Assembly: GCF_008630535.1 (NCBI RefSeq)
Contig: NZ_VWPH01000015.1
Span: 177,058-241,057 of the forward strand
Reading direction: 5' to 3'
Source: Saccharopolyspora hirsuta
GTDB taxonomy: Bacteria > Actinomycetota > Actinomycetes > Mycobacteriales > Pseudonocardiaceae
DNA length: 64,000 bases
Part shown: positions 34,281-43,733 of the stretch, one piece after another
Layout of the letters: every line of letters starts with the position of its first letter
How positions within the stretch are numbered: the first letter of the stretch is position 1
Translations under genes and position numbers: made by a program
The notes under the pieces: model-generated
What the model was told of the DNA's origin: nothing
Seen by the model: the letters and a program-made list of their open reading frames with translations, nothing else
Database searches by the model: none

Positions 34281-34395
34281 CGTCGGACCACCTCCTTTCC
34301 TGTGTACCGAGGAGGCTAGGCGGCGGCCCACCGCACCGGCAACAGATTTTTTCCAGCACCGGATTGCCCGTTCTCCCTCCAACCACCCGAGGACA

Positions 34396-35763
34396 TCAGC
34401 GCCGGGTGAGACGTCGTGCCGAACCGGAGCTGCGCCACCTGAAGCCGGAAGAGCGCTTCGCCGACGCGATCGGGGAACGACTGGAGTGAGTGGCGGTGCG
34501 CTTGGGGCGCGAGGTCGTGGCTCGCTGCGGCCGTGGTTCCGGTGCGGCTGCCGCAGAGCGCGAGCGACGCAGCACCCGCTCGCCCGGCGTTCCGGACGCG
34601 TGCCGGTCCGGGCGGTGGGTGACGGCGACCGCCGCAGCTGCCAGGGGGACGAGCGCGGCTGCGGCGGTGGTGACCCACGACGTCGCGCTGGACAGCGGGT
34701 ATTCGAGCGTGACGAGTCCGACGGCGATGGCGGGGAGCCCGGCACCCAGGTAGAACGCCAGGTTCAGCGCGCCGGTGATGGCGCCGCGCTTGCCCGCCGG
34801 TGCGACCGCGTCGACGGCCGCCGCCGCGCCGCTGTAGGCCAGGCCGTGCCCGGCTCCGGCCACGATCGCCGCGAGCAGGGTGATCGGGAGCGAACCTCCA
34901 GCGGTCTTGGCCAGCAGGGCGAGGCTGGTCAGCAGAGCGCCGAGCCCGACGAGCTGCGCGGAGCGCGTGCCGAGCCGGGGCACGAGCGGCTGGGTCAGCA
35001 CCGAGCAGATCAGCACCGCGCCGAGGATGCCGCCGGTCACCGCCTGGTCGCTCTGGCCGCTGCGGTCGAGGAGGGCCGGGATGACCGCCAGGAACAGGCC
35101 CGCCGCCGTCCAGGCGAGGAACCCGGTCGCCGCTGCGGCGGCGAAGTGCAGCCGGGCCCCCTGCGGGATCTCCGGGCGGGTCGGCGCCCACCGAGCGGTC
35201 CGCGGTGCGCGTCCGGAGAGGTTCGCGACGAGGTGCCAGCCGATCCCGAGCAGCGCCAGGTGCAGGACGAACGGCAGGAGCTGCGGTGCCGGTGCGTGCT
35301 GGGCGAGGATGCCGCCCGCGATCGGTCCGGCGGCGGTGCCCGCGACGAAGGCCGTGCTGGCCAGCACCGCGCCGTTGAGCCGGGCCCGCTCGCTGATCAA
35401 CGTGGTCGCCGCCCCGGTCGCCGCACCCAGCGCGAGCCCCTGCGCGGCCCGCCCGACCAGCAGCCACCCCAGGCCGGAGGCGAAGGCGAAGCAGGCCGAG
35501 CCGAGCGCGGCCAGCGCGATGCTGGCCCGCAGCACCGACCGCGGTCCCAGGGCGTCCGACGCCGACCCGAACAGCAGCAGCGCGGGTGCGCTGACCAGCG
35601 CGAACGTCGCGTAGATCAGCGTCATCGCGAGATCGCTGATCGCGAAGGCCCCCTGGTAGGCCGGGTACAGCGGACTGGGCAGGTAGGCACCGGCGGTGAG
35701 CACGACCAGCACGTACACGCCGGTGCGCATCTCGCGGGCGCGGTCGACAGGAGGGTTCGGCAT
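34396..35763 (-). CDS. MFS transporter with atypical C-terminal tail
   Basis: 455 residues. Twelve hydrophobic segments span about residues 15-375, with SASDALGPRSVLRAS as the motif A equivalent and GLALGAATGAATTLI in the first half. This fits DHA1-like or sugar-efflux MFS proteins. After the last segment the sequence changes to an Arg/Ser/Pro-rich tail of about 75 residues (VLRRSRSAAAAPEPRPQR and on) unlike MFS tails, so a frameshift near 34620 or a lost stop is possible. It is divergent from a LysR gene. The start is ATG 35763; a GTG two codons upstream is possible. Confidence 0.82.
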   Translation of the reverse strand: MPNPPVDRAREMRTGVYVLVVLTAGAYLPSPLYPAYQGAFAISDLAMTLIYATFALVSAPALLLFGSASDALGPRSVLRASIALAALGSACFAFASGLGWLLVGRAAQGLALGAATGAATTLISERARLNGAVLASTAFVAGTAAGPIAGGILAQHAPAPQLLPFVLHLALLGIGWHLVANLSGRAPRTARWAPTRPEIPQGARLHFAAAAATGFLAWTAAGLFLAVIPALLDRSGQSDQAVTGGILGAVLICSVLTQPLVPRLGTRSAQLVGLGALLTSLALLAKTAGGSLPITLLAAIVAGAGHGLAYSGAAAAVDAVAPAGKRGAITGALNLAFYLGAGLPAIAVGLVTLEYPLSSATSWVTTAAAALVPLAAAAVAVTHRPDRHASGTPGERVLRRSRSAAAAPEPRPQRATTSRPKRTATHSSRSPIASAKRSSGFRWRSSGSARRLTRR

Positions 35764-35842
35764 CGTCACGGCATCCAGGCTGCCCGTCGAGACCCGGAAG
35801 GAAAATCAAACGATCTTCGAGATGACCGTGCAAAATAGTTGA

Positions 35843-36760
35843 ATGATCGATCCGAAGCTCAAGGTGCTGCAGATGGTGGCCCACCACGGCACGGTCACCG
35901 CCGCTGCCGCCGCGCTGCACTACACCCCGTCGGCGGTCTCGTACCAGCTGCGCCAGCTGGCCGAGGAACTCGGCGTCGAGCTGATGACCCAGCGCGGCCG
36001 CGGCATCCAGCTGACCGCGGCGGCCCGGACGGTGCTGCGCCACGCGGAAGCGCTTCAAGCGCAAGCCGAACGCGCCTACGCCGAGCTCGCGTCGATCGCC
36101 GACGAACCCAGCGGTTCGTTCACCCTGTGCGGCTTCTCCACCGCTGCCACCAACCTGCTGCCACCCGCCGCTGCCGCCTTGCGGGAGCGCCACCCGCACC
36201 TGCGGGTCCGGGTGATCGAAGCCGAACCGGCCCGGTGCTTCGACCTGCTGCTGGCCGGGGAGGCCGACCTCGCCCTGGTGATCAACTCGGCGGACACCCC
36301 GTCCACGGCCGACGAGCGCTTCGACCAGCAGCCGCTGCTCGACGACCCGCTGGACCTGGTGGTGCCCGCACGGCACCGCCTGACGGAGCTGCGCGCGGTG
36401 ACCCTCGCCGACGCGGCCGACGAGCCGTGGATCGTGGCGCTCCCCGGCGGCGCCTACCACGACCTGGTCCGAACGGCCTGCATGGCGGCCGGGTTCACCC
36501 CGAACATCGCGCACTACGCCAACGAGTGGGACACCGGAGCGGCCCTGGTGGCCCACGGCTTCGGCATCATCCTCGTCCCGCGCCTGGCCCGCCTGCACGA
36601 CGACTGGCCCGTCGTCCGCCTCCCCCTCCACGGCGAACCGGCCCCGGCCCGCCGAATCACCGCGGCAACCCGCCTCGGCCACCGAGAACACCCAGCGGTA
36701 ACGGCATCCCTGGAAGCGATCCGCGCCACGGCCTCGGCCCTGCTCCCGCCGCCCGGATAG
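35843..36760 (+). CDS. LysR family transcriptional regulator
   Basis: 305 residues. The HTH reads TVTAAAAALHYTPSAVSYQLRQL, followed by a linker helix and an effector domain with GSFTLCGFSTAATNLL and GFGIILVPRLA. It is divergent from the MFS transporter across 79 bases (35764-35842) that are AT-richer than the surroundings and probably contain both promoters. It is the likely regulator of that transporter. LysR proteins opposite MFS exporters usually respond to the exported compound. Confidence 0.92.
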   Translation: MIDPKLKVLQMVAHHGTVTAAAAALHYTPSAVSYQLRQLAEELGVELMTQRGRGIQLTAAARTVLRHAEALQAQAERAYAELASIADEPSGSFTLCGFSTAATNLLPPAAAALRERHPHLRVRVIEAEPARCFDLLLAGEADLALVINSADTPSTADERFDQQPLLDDPLDLVVPARHRLTELRAVTLADAADEPWIVALPGGAYHDLVRTACMAAGFTPNIAHYANEWDTGAALVAHGFGIILVPRLARLHDDWPVVRLPLHGEPAPARRITAATRLGHREHPAVTASLEAIRATASALLPPPG

Positions 36761-36972
36761 GTCGACGTCTACCGGCCCCTGGTTTCGGTGAAGCGGGCTG
36801 AATGCGTCGCGCCATGGATTCCTAACGGCTTGATCTAGTCGGATTCGTCCAGCTCGAACCGTTCGGAGATCTCGCCGGTCGCGCCTGTGCACGGTCGCGA
36901 GGAACAGCTTCGCCGCACCTGCTAGCTAGGGGAGGGCACGAACTCCTCGTCGTGGGATGCGAGGCTAGACGG

Positions 36973-38262
36973 ATGGAACCCCGAGTCGCGCTGCTCCGAC
37001 TTACCGGCGTTATGCGCGCGAAGCTGCTGAACGAGTCCTTGCATCTTTTTGATAGTCCAGCTTTCGCTTGTCCACTTCCGCCCGTCAAGGACTGGAAGCT
37101 CCGGCGTCGCTACCTTGTGGTATTCCTTGACGCCGTAAATAGCTCTCAGGAGTGTGTCGTTGGCCTGGGGATAGCGGTCCCTGGTAAGCGGGTGAGCTCG
37201 TACGAACGGCGCATCGAAATCGAAGAGTTTTATCCACTGCCAGACCTGGTGTCATTCTCTAGAATAAGTGCACAGCTTAAGAGTGACGCTGCTTTGTTGC
37301 GATTTGATGGTCCACTTACTACGGGGCTCGGAAGTCGTGTGATTTCTGCTATCAGTCAGGAGCTCCCGGCGCTCGCCGGAATTTTGCAACAGCTGCTGAG
37401 GAAGGTGGCGCTTCCGCTGCCGACTGGAAATGCCACCGAGAATTCGATAAGTCAGCGCGATGCGAGCAATGTCCTACTGACTGCCTTCTCGATGGGACGC
37501 GATATTATCAGAGAATGGCCGTCATCCGTGGATTCGGATCGATTCTATCGGGATATACCGGGTGAGGCTGTACCTCACGAGGATGACCTGATTCGTAACG
37601 ACATGGGGTATGTTCCTGGCTGGTCGCACGGCGGCTCCATTGATTATACGATTAGGAGATATGGCAGAGGTGAGCGCAAGCTGCTGATTTACTATGCAAA
37701 CGCGCGAGAGCTGGAACGGCAGACTGGGGTGGATCTAATCTACTGGAACAAGTTCCATGGCTCATTTGTTCTTGTTCAGTATAAGAAGTTTAATTCTAGC
37801 GGAGAGGAGCTGACGTATTGGCCAGACAGTGATAAGAACTTCGGTCGTGAGTTGTCTCGGATGCGCACTATTGACGATGCATGTAAAACTAATGTCCGGC
37901 ATGACGACATACATTTGATTCAATCGGCGACCTTCTTTAAGTTTTGCGACCCGGTTCCCTTTGATCCTGGGACTCAAGACCTTGTGCCAGGAATGTACCT
38001 CTCTCGTGAACATGTTGAAGCTTTGATGGAGGTCGATCTGCAACCTGGACAGAAGGGGCGTAGAATTGATTACAGGTCGACTCCCCGTTACTTGAACAAC
38101 ACGCTCTTTACGGGATTGCTGGGTGACGGTTGGATCGGTACACGTGGCGCTGCGACCGAACTCGTTGCGCAACAGATCGAAACTAGCACTAGGCAGGGGA
38201 GAGCGGTTGTTGCCGGAGTCAGCTCAGACAGGCTCGGCAATTCGCGCGTTGGTTCAGCCTGA
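36973..38262 (+). CDS. Unknown protein with PD-(D/E)xK-like motif, AT-richer island gene
   Basis: 429 residues from the ATG at 36973; a GTG at 36952 and an ATG at 37012 are alternatives. I know no family for it. Around residues 248-271 the pattern ELERQTGVDLIYWN then SFVLVQYKKF gives Glu, Asp254, Gln269 and Lys271 in the order of Mrr-like nucleases (E..D..QxK). The following YWPDSDKNFGRELSRM is charged. No signal peptide or membrane segment is seen. Codons use many A/T third positions, unlike the neighbours, so transfer is likely. A type I restriction system follows within 1 kb, facing it. A defense or DNA-processing role is inferred. Confidence 0.6.
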   Translation: MEPRVALLRLTGVMRAKLLNESLHLFDSPAFACPLPPVKDWKLRRRYLVVFLDAVNSSQECVVGLGIAVPGKRVSSYERRIEIEEFYPLPDLVSFSRISAQLKSDAALLRFDGPLTTGLGSRVISAISQELPALAGILQQLLRKVALPLPTGNATENSISQRDASNVLLTAFSMGRDIIREWPSSVDSDRFYRDIPGEAVPHEDDLIRNDMGYVPGWSHGGSIDYTIRRYGRGERKLLIYYANARELERQTGVDLIYWNKFHGSFVLVQYKKFNSSGEELTYWPDSDKNFGRELSRMRTIDDACKTNVRHDDIHLIQSATFFKFCDPVPFDPGTQDLVPGMYLSREHVEALMEVDLQPGQKGRRIDYRSTPRYLNNTLFTGLLGDGWIGTRGAATELVAQQIETSTRQGRAVVAGVSSDRLGNSRVGSA

Positions 38263-39048
38263 GCTGTACCGGCTAGTTCGTCAGTCATGCAGCAAGATCT
38301 TTAGTTGGGATGGCGGGAAAACCGGGGGCGTATACGGGATGATATGTCGATGCAGACCGCGTCGAGTGTGGTCAGCCCGCGTCCTCATCGGCGAGACCGG
38401 GGGAGGGGCCAGCAGTTCGGGCGGGAGTGGAGGTAGGCGTCGTCGACCGCGAGGGTCGCGGTTGTGATCGCCATGGAGCCCAGGCGGCGCGCAGGTTCTC
38501 GTAGATACCACCGCCCTCGTCGCCAATGCCAGTACCGAGGGAGCCGAGACCAGGCCGACCTGCTGTAGGCCGCTCGGGTCGTGCAGCCTCCGATGCGCCG
38601 AGGAGGGCTGCCAGGCAGACCATCACTTAGGTGCTCACTTGGCTAGCTCCGGAGCCGAGGGGCAAAACCTGGAACGGCAGCAGAGCAGAGGCCAGCGCGC
38701 CGAGGGGCGCCACCGGCCGGGTGGCCACCATGCGCCGGGGTGTGCGGGCATAGGTGGATCTATGTCAGCGGGCGGTTGACGGAATTGGGCAAGAGCGGTC
38801 TCGAGATGCCGATCACCCTGGTCGCCTGGCGGGTTTCGCGCAGTAGAAGGCGGTCCCGTAGCGGTTGTTGGAGACCAACAGTTTGGTGGATACGGAGGGC
38901 AAGGGGCACCGTTCGCGTTGACCGATGCGAAAACCCTGCAGCACCGGTGCCTTTGGTGGCCGTCCGCACTATGACATCGGTCCTGCTACTGCCGTTCCGG
39001 TCGCGGTTTGGAAGAAAGGCCCTCCGGGGCTAAACTCACGATGCCTAC
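38263..39048. other. Gene-poor 0.8 kb between island gene and hsdR
   Basis: The frames present here are short, overlap on both strands and show no codon bias, domain or good ribosome site. One minus-strand stretch near 38372-38626 has Gly-rich then Pro/Thr-rich residues that could be a relic of a lost gene. No tRNA, att-like repeat or hairpin terminator was found by eye. Confidence 0.5.
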
Positions 39049-42000
39049 CTACGCTACCTCGTCTGAGGCGATCGCCGTCTCTTTGAGGGACCGGATTACC
39101 GACACGATGCCGTCAACCTCGGCGTCGGTGAACAGGTCTTCGGGACCGGATGGAGCCCATGACGTGAACGGCGACTCATAGAGCGCTTCGACCTCGACGA
39201 TGCCGTTGCGACACACGTGGTCGATGATCATCTGGAGGAAGTGTAGTTGGTTCGCGGTGAACGTCTTGCCCTGCTGAAAGTGGTCGAACGCCCGCACCGC
39301 GGACTCCCGTTCCAGTCCGGTCATCGAGCGCAGGAAGATCCCGAGACCACCGCGTTCGTGCACGAGGTCGAGGTCCGCGGAGGTTGCCAGGCCGTTCTCA
39401 ACGAAGACTTTCTGCAGTTCAGCAAGGTCGGTCGTGGTGATCTGCCGGTTCCTCCGGAGCTTCTGGACGACCATGTTGTCCTGGTGGGTGTTCAGGTAGA
39501 TCCGGATCTTGTGCTGGAACAGGCTGAAGTCGGTGCCGAGGTTCATGCCGCTCAACGAAGCGGAGGTCAGCTCGCCCAACTCGTCTTCGAAGTCGGTGTA
39601 GACCGGGTTCCGCTGCGTCGTCTCGATCAGCCGGACGAGTCCGCGCAGCTTGCGCCGCATGTTCTCGAGCATCGGCAGCGTGACATCCTGCCACCACTCG
39701 TCACCGCTGATCTCGTCGAGGAGTTCCTGCTGTGCCCTGATTGCCGGAATCCTCGTTGAATCGAGCAGTGCGGAAGCGATCTCGCGCACCTGGTCACGCA
39801 ACCTGTCATACCCAGGGTCGCCGTGCAGGATTGCCAGCTGCAGCCGGAGCGTGAGCAGATCGAAGCGCTTGGCTTCCTCCCCGTTGTCGGTGGCTTCGCG
39901 GAACGCGGTCGGCAACCCGGCGAGGTGGTCGACGACCTGTGCGTGCGCTTCGGGGGTGAACTCCAACCAGGCGGAGAAGTCAGCGAAGGTGTCGAAGTAT
40001 TCCCGGTGTGGCCGCACCAGGAAGTTGTCCGGGTTCATCTGGACAACCTCGTCGTGGAGCCGTGTTGCCAGATCCCAGCGCAGTCCCGCGTCACTGTGCG
40101 CACCATCGGAGTCAGGTTTTGTCGTGCGCTGGGAGTCCTCGATCTGACCGTCGAGAATCTGCAGCAGATCCGCCCGTTTCTCGAACAACCGCTGCGCCAG
40201 CGACGGCGGGATGTTGCCTTCCGCAGGCGGCATGTCCTGCCGGAAGAACTCGAGGTTCTGGCAGACGTCGAAGACGTAGAACCCGTCCTTGCTCTTGTTC
40301 GGCCCGAACAGGTCGGGTGCGAGTCGGGTTCCGCGGCCAAGCATCTGCCAGAACTTCGTCTTTGACCGCACGAGCTTGAAGAAGACGAGGTTGACGACCT
40401 CGGGCACGTCGATGCCGGTGTCGAGCATGTCGACCGAGATCGCGATCTGCGGGTGCTTGGCCGGGTCGGAGAAGTCGTCGATGAGGCTCTGCGCCTTCTC
40501 CTTCTTGTAGGTGATGACCTTCGCGAACGATCCCTTGTAGTGCGGGAAGTTCGCGTCGAACCGTTCGGCGATGAACTCCGCGTGCTTGCTGTTGGCCGCG
40601 AAGATGATGGTCTTGCCGAGCGTGTCACCGCCGTCGACCTTGAGGCCGTACTTCATGAGGGTCTGCAAGACCTTGTCAACGGTGTCGGCGTTGAACAGGT
40701 ACTTGTTCAACTCGGCGGAGCTGACCTCGGCTGGCGGTCCGTCGTCGCCCCAGTCGAGGGCTTCCCACTCTTCTTTTTCCTCTTCAGAGAGCTCGTCGTA
40801 CTTGATCCCGTCGCGCTGGAACTTCAGCGGCACCTCGACCGCGCGGGGCGGCACGAGGAAGCCCTCGTTAACGGCCTCGTCGAGACTGTACACGTCGGTG
40901 GGGACACCGTTTTCGAGCTGGAATACCCGATATGTGTTGCGGGCGATCTCATCCTTGGGCGTGGCGGTTAGCCCGACGAGCAGCGCATCGAAGTAGTCGA
41001 AGATCGACTTGTACTTCTGGAAGATCGACCGGTGGGCCTCATCGATGACGACCATGTCGAAGAACCCCGGCCCGAACACCCGCCGGCCTTCCTCGTCGAC
41101 CTGGTTGATCAGGTTCATGATCGTCGGATAGGTCGAGACGAACACGCGGGCGTGCGGGTCCTTTTCCTGCAGCAGGTTGACCACCGGGGTACCAGGCAGG
41201 TGCTGCTTGAACGCGTTGGTCGCCTGCTTTACCAGCGCGGTGCGGTCAGCGAGGAACAAGATTCGGCTCGCCCAGCCAGCCCGCATCATCAGGTCGGTCA
41301 GGGCTACGACGGTGCGGGTCTTACCGGTTCCGGTCGCCATCACCAGCAGCGCATGGCGCATTGAGTCCTGCTCGAAGGACTCGGCGATCCGCCGAATTGC
41401 ACGCGACTGGTAGTAGCGTCCCGCGATCTCCTCGTTGATCGGCAGCTTCATGAGGCTACGACGACCCGCGCGACGCTGGATCACCTCACGCAGCTGGTCC
41501 TTGGTGTAGAAGCCCTGAACCTGGCGTGCCGGATAGTTGAGGTCGTCGTAGAAGTACGTGTCGTAACCGTTGGTGTAGAAGATCAATGGCCGCTGCCCGT
41601 AGCGGGCTTCGAGTGCGTCGGCGTAGAGCTTGGCTTGATGCTGGCCGGTCCTGGCGTCCCTCGTGGTGCGCTTGGCCTCAACAAGTCCGAGCGGCTTGCC
41701 GTCGTCGTCCCACAGTACGTAGTCGACCTTGCCCTTGCCGGATGGAGCGGCAGACTCCGGCAGTCCGGACACCGGGAACTCGCGATCCTCCGGCTTGTCC
41801 AGGTCCCAGCCTGCTTCCTTGAGCAGCAGGTCGATGAGATGGGTGCGGGTTTCCTTCTCGTTATAGTTGTGGGTGTCCGGGATGGACGTGTTGGCAGCCT
41901 TGGCAGCCTTGATCTGCTTTTGCAGCTCGACGATCTCGGCGCTGAGTTCCTTGGCCTTTCGTCGTTCCGCCGCAAGCTCCTCGGCCTGCGCCGCGGCTTT

Positions 42001-42489
42001 CTCGGCCTGCTCCTTGAGTTCCCGCTGCTTCTTGATCCGCACCTCGGCGGGCACCGGACGCGGGATCACGGAGGTGTCGAACTGACGCCCCGGCGCGGGG
42101 AGGTTCTGCTGGTCGCGACTGTAGGTGCGAGCCATCCAGTACAGCACGTGGAACAGCTCAGCGAGCACGCGCACGGAATCCCGGTTCGCGACTGGCGCTC
42201 GCCGATGCACCGCGTGGTTGCCCTGGAGCCGGATCACGTCCATCTTCGCCCGGAGTCCAGGACCCGCGACCTTCACGAGCGTCGGCTCCGCGATCATCGA
42301 CGCCAGGTCCGTCCGATACGGCCGCTTCACCGAAGCATCCGCGTCGAAGATCCACTCCAGCGCGAGTTCGAGCACCCGGCGCGAGTAGAACGCTGACGCC
42401 CGAGGGTCAGCGAACGCCAACCGTTCGGCCTGCACGGCTTCCCGATGGAGATCCGGCCACTCAGCCTGCAGGAACCCGAAGTTACTCAC
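39049..42489 (-). CDS. hsdR: Type I restriction endonuclease, R (motor/nuclease) subunit
   Basis: 1146 residues. Residues 1-130 resemble a DUF4145-type domain (SAFYSRRVLELALEWIF), and residues 150-200 are a coiled coil rich in Lys, Glu and Ala. The nuclease has GKVDYVLWDDDGKPLGLVEAKR with Asp256, Glu271 and Lys273. The SF2 motor shows Walker A ATGTGKT (385-391), DEAH (483-486) and TAT (508-510), then IDVPEVVNLVFFKLVRS and QMLGRGTRLA of motifs V and VI. It translocates DNA and cuts at a distance in complex with M and S. Located 35 bases after hsdS. Confidence 0.96.
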   Translation of the reverse strand: MSNFGFLQAEWPDLHREAVQAERLAFADPRASAFYSRRVLELALEWIFDADASVKRPYRTDLASMIAEPTLVKVAGPGLRAKMDVIRLQGNHAVHRRAPVANRDSVRVLAELFHVLYWMARTYSRDQQNLPAPGRQFDTSVIPRPVPAEVRIKKQRELKEQAEKAAAQAEELAAERRKAKELSAEIVELQKQIKAAKAANTSIPDTHNYNEKETRTHLIDLLLKEAGWDLDKPEDREFPVSGLPESAAPSGKGKVDYVLWDDDGKPLGLVEAKRTTRDARTGQHQAKLYADALEARYGQRPLIFYTNGYDTYFYDDLNYPARQVQGFYTKDQLREVIQRRAGRRSLMKLPINEEIAGRYYQSRAIRRIAESFEQDSMRHALLVMATGTGKTRTVVALTDLMMRAGWASRILFLADRTALVKQATNAFKQHLPGTPVVNLLQEKDPHARVFVSTYPTIMNLINQVDEEGRRVFGPGFFDMVVIDEAHRSIFQKYKSIFDYFDALLVGLTATPKDEIARNTYRVFQLENGVPTDVYSLDEAVNEGFLVPPRAVEVPLKFQRDGIKYDELSEEEKEEWEALDWGDDGPPAEVSSAELNKYLFNADTVDKVLQTLMKYGLKVDGGDTLGKTIIFAANSKHAEFIAERFDANFPHYKGSFAKVITYKKEKAQSLIDDFSDPAKHPQIAISVDMLDTGIDVPEVVNLVFFKLVRSKTKFWQMLGRGTRLAPDLFGPNKSKDGFYVFDVCQNLEFFRQDMPPAEGNIPPSLAQRLFEKRADLLQILDGQIEDSQRTTKPDSDGAHSDAGLRWDLATRLHDEVVQMNPDNFLVRPHREYFDTFADFSAWLEFTPEAHAQVVDHLAGLPTAFREATDNGEEAKRFDLLTLRLQLAILHGDPGYDRLRDQVREIASALLDSTRIPAIRAQQELLDEISGDEWWQDVTLPMLENMRRKLRGLVRLIETTQRNPVYTDFEDELGELTSASLSGMNLGTDFSLFQHKIRIYLNTHQDNMVVQKLRRNRQITTTDLAELQKVFVENGLATSADLDLVHERGGLGIFLRSMTGLERESAVRAFDHFQQGKTFTANQLHFLQMIIDHVCRNGIVEVEALYESPFTSWAPSGPEDLFTDAEVDGIVSVIRSLKETAIASDEVA

Positions 42490-42524
42490 AGTCGCGACTC
42501 CCCCACTTCAGCGTGACGTCGCGA

Positions 42525-43733
42525 TCAGGCTACCGGAGTGATCTCCTCCGTCCACAGCTCCCCGCGGAAGGCGCGGTGTTGCAGGGAAGCGAACAGGGCG
42601 TCGAGCTCAGCGAGCGCGTTCAACATAGTTACCTTGTGAGAATGAATTCTTGCGTTGCGTCGAACGAACTCTCTCTGCAAGTCGAGCGGGGGAAGATAAA
42701 AGCTAAGGGACTTCACATCGGATTGGTTGATGCTTGCCTGGTTGACAGCCTTCTTCGCTGCTGAGGCAATTTGCCCCTTGATGTGCCCGCTTTGCAGTAC
42801 TGTGTTCACAAAGGCAGGATCGGCGAGTTTCCGGTCTACGGAAAACCGCATCATGTTTGATTCATAAAGGGTCGGTTCGCTGAGCCCTTCAACGAGGGCG
42901 CTCTTGCCTAGGTATTCCAAGCTATTGACTCGATTAATTAGGATATCCCCCTCCTTGAGGAAGTATTGTTCCGCTTCCTTGTCACTTACTGAGACTCGCT
43001 TGAATTTGCCGTGGTCGATCAATTTGCCGGAGTAGAAAGAATCGATGCGCACGATCGGATACCCCGAGCCATAAAATTTCTGCGGTTTGTAGAGGCCATT
43101 TTTTGGGTTGTCGACTATCATGTCGCCAAGTTTTGTTTCGGTCCATGCCCGTGGATTGCTGACGGGATCGCCGAACATGTCGAGGAAGATGGACTGGGAA
43201 AGCTCGTTAAGCAAGGCAATTGCCTCGCGCCGCTTGGCGCGCAACGAGTCCACGTGATTCAAAATCCGCGTGATAAGCCGCTGCTCGGGTAGTGGCGCGA
43301 GCGGAATAGGTAGATGTCGAACTACGTCGCGTGTGACACCTTTAATTGTAGCTCCACGCGCTCGATTTGCAAAGTAGGATGCCTGTGATCGAATATAATG
43401 CCATAGGTACCGCGCGTCGAGCTTTTCGGGGTTTGTGCGGACCGCGGTGATGTCTTGACTGAAGCAGATAAGGGAACTAGGCACCACGGCGGCCTTTCCA
43501 AGGCTTGTGCGGGTGACAAGCAGCAAGTCGCCCTTTTTGGCAATGCCTGTGGAAGATTCGCTAATGGCTTGGTCTGTAATCATATAACGAGGCAGAATTG
43601 ATCCGTCTTCGTCAAGGTCTGCGCCTGTGACCCACGGAATCCGTCCCGAATAATAATCTGCTCGGTTCCGATCAGGCGTGCCGCCGCTATGAAATTCGGC
43701 TACCTCATGAAGGGGAACCAACTCAAAAGTCAT
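42525..43733 (-). CDS. hsdS: Type I restriction-modification specificity subunit
   Basis: 402 residues with two target-recognition domains. The first ends with LAPLPEQRLITRILNHVDSL, the conserved helix joining TRD1 to the spacer, and the second ends with LPPLDLQREFVRRNARIHSH. TRD openings are GGTPDRNRADYYSG and LGDMIVDNPKNGLYKPQ. It sets the sequence read by both methylation and cutting. The ATG overlaps the hsdM stop by four bases. Its middle (about 42.6-43.6 kb) is AT-richer than hsdM and hsdR, as expected for recombining specificity genes. Confidence 0.95.
   Translation of the reverse strand: MTFELVPLHEVAEFHSGGTPDRNRADYYSGRIPWVTGADLDEDGSILPRYMITDQAISESSTGIAKKGDLLLVTRTSLGKAAVVPSSLICFSQDITAVRTNPEKLDARYLWHYIRSQASYFANRARGATIKGVTRDVVRHLPIPLAPLPEQRLITRILNHVDSLRAKRREAIALLNELSQSIFLDMFGDPVSNPRAWTETKLGDMIVDNPKNGLYKPQKFYGSGYPIVRIDSFYSGKLIDHGKFKRVSVSDKEAEQYFLKEGDILINRVNSLEYLGKSALVEGLSEPTLYESNMMRFSVDRKLADPAFVNTVLQSGHIKGQIASAAKKAVNQASINQSDVKSLSFYLPPLDLQREFVRRNARIHSHKVTMLNALAELDALFASLQHRAFRGELWTEEITPVA

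Noticed and set aside
34288..34300. ACCTCCTTTCC resembling the 3' end of 16S rRNA
   Set aside because: The rest of 16S rRNA is absent. On the minus strand it is a Shine-Dalgarno sequence (AAAGGAGG), which explains it better.
38740..39033. 97-residue plus-strand frame upstream of the hsdR stop
   Set aside because: No ribosome site, no domain and Arg/Trp-rich random composition.
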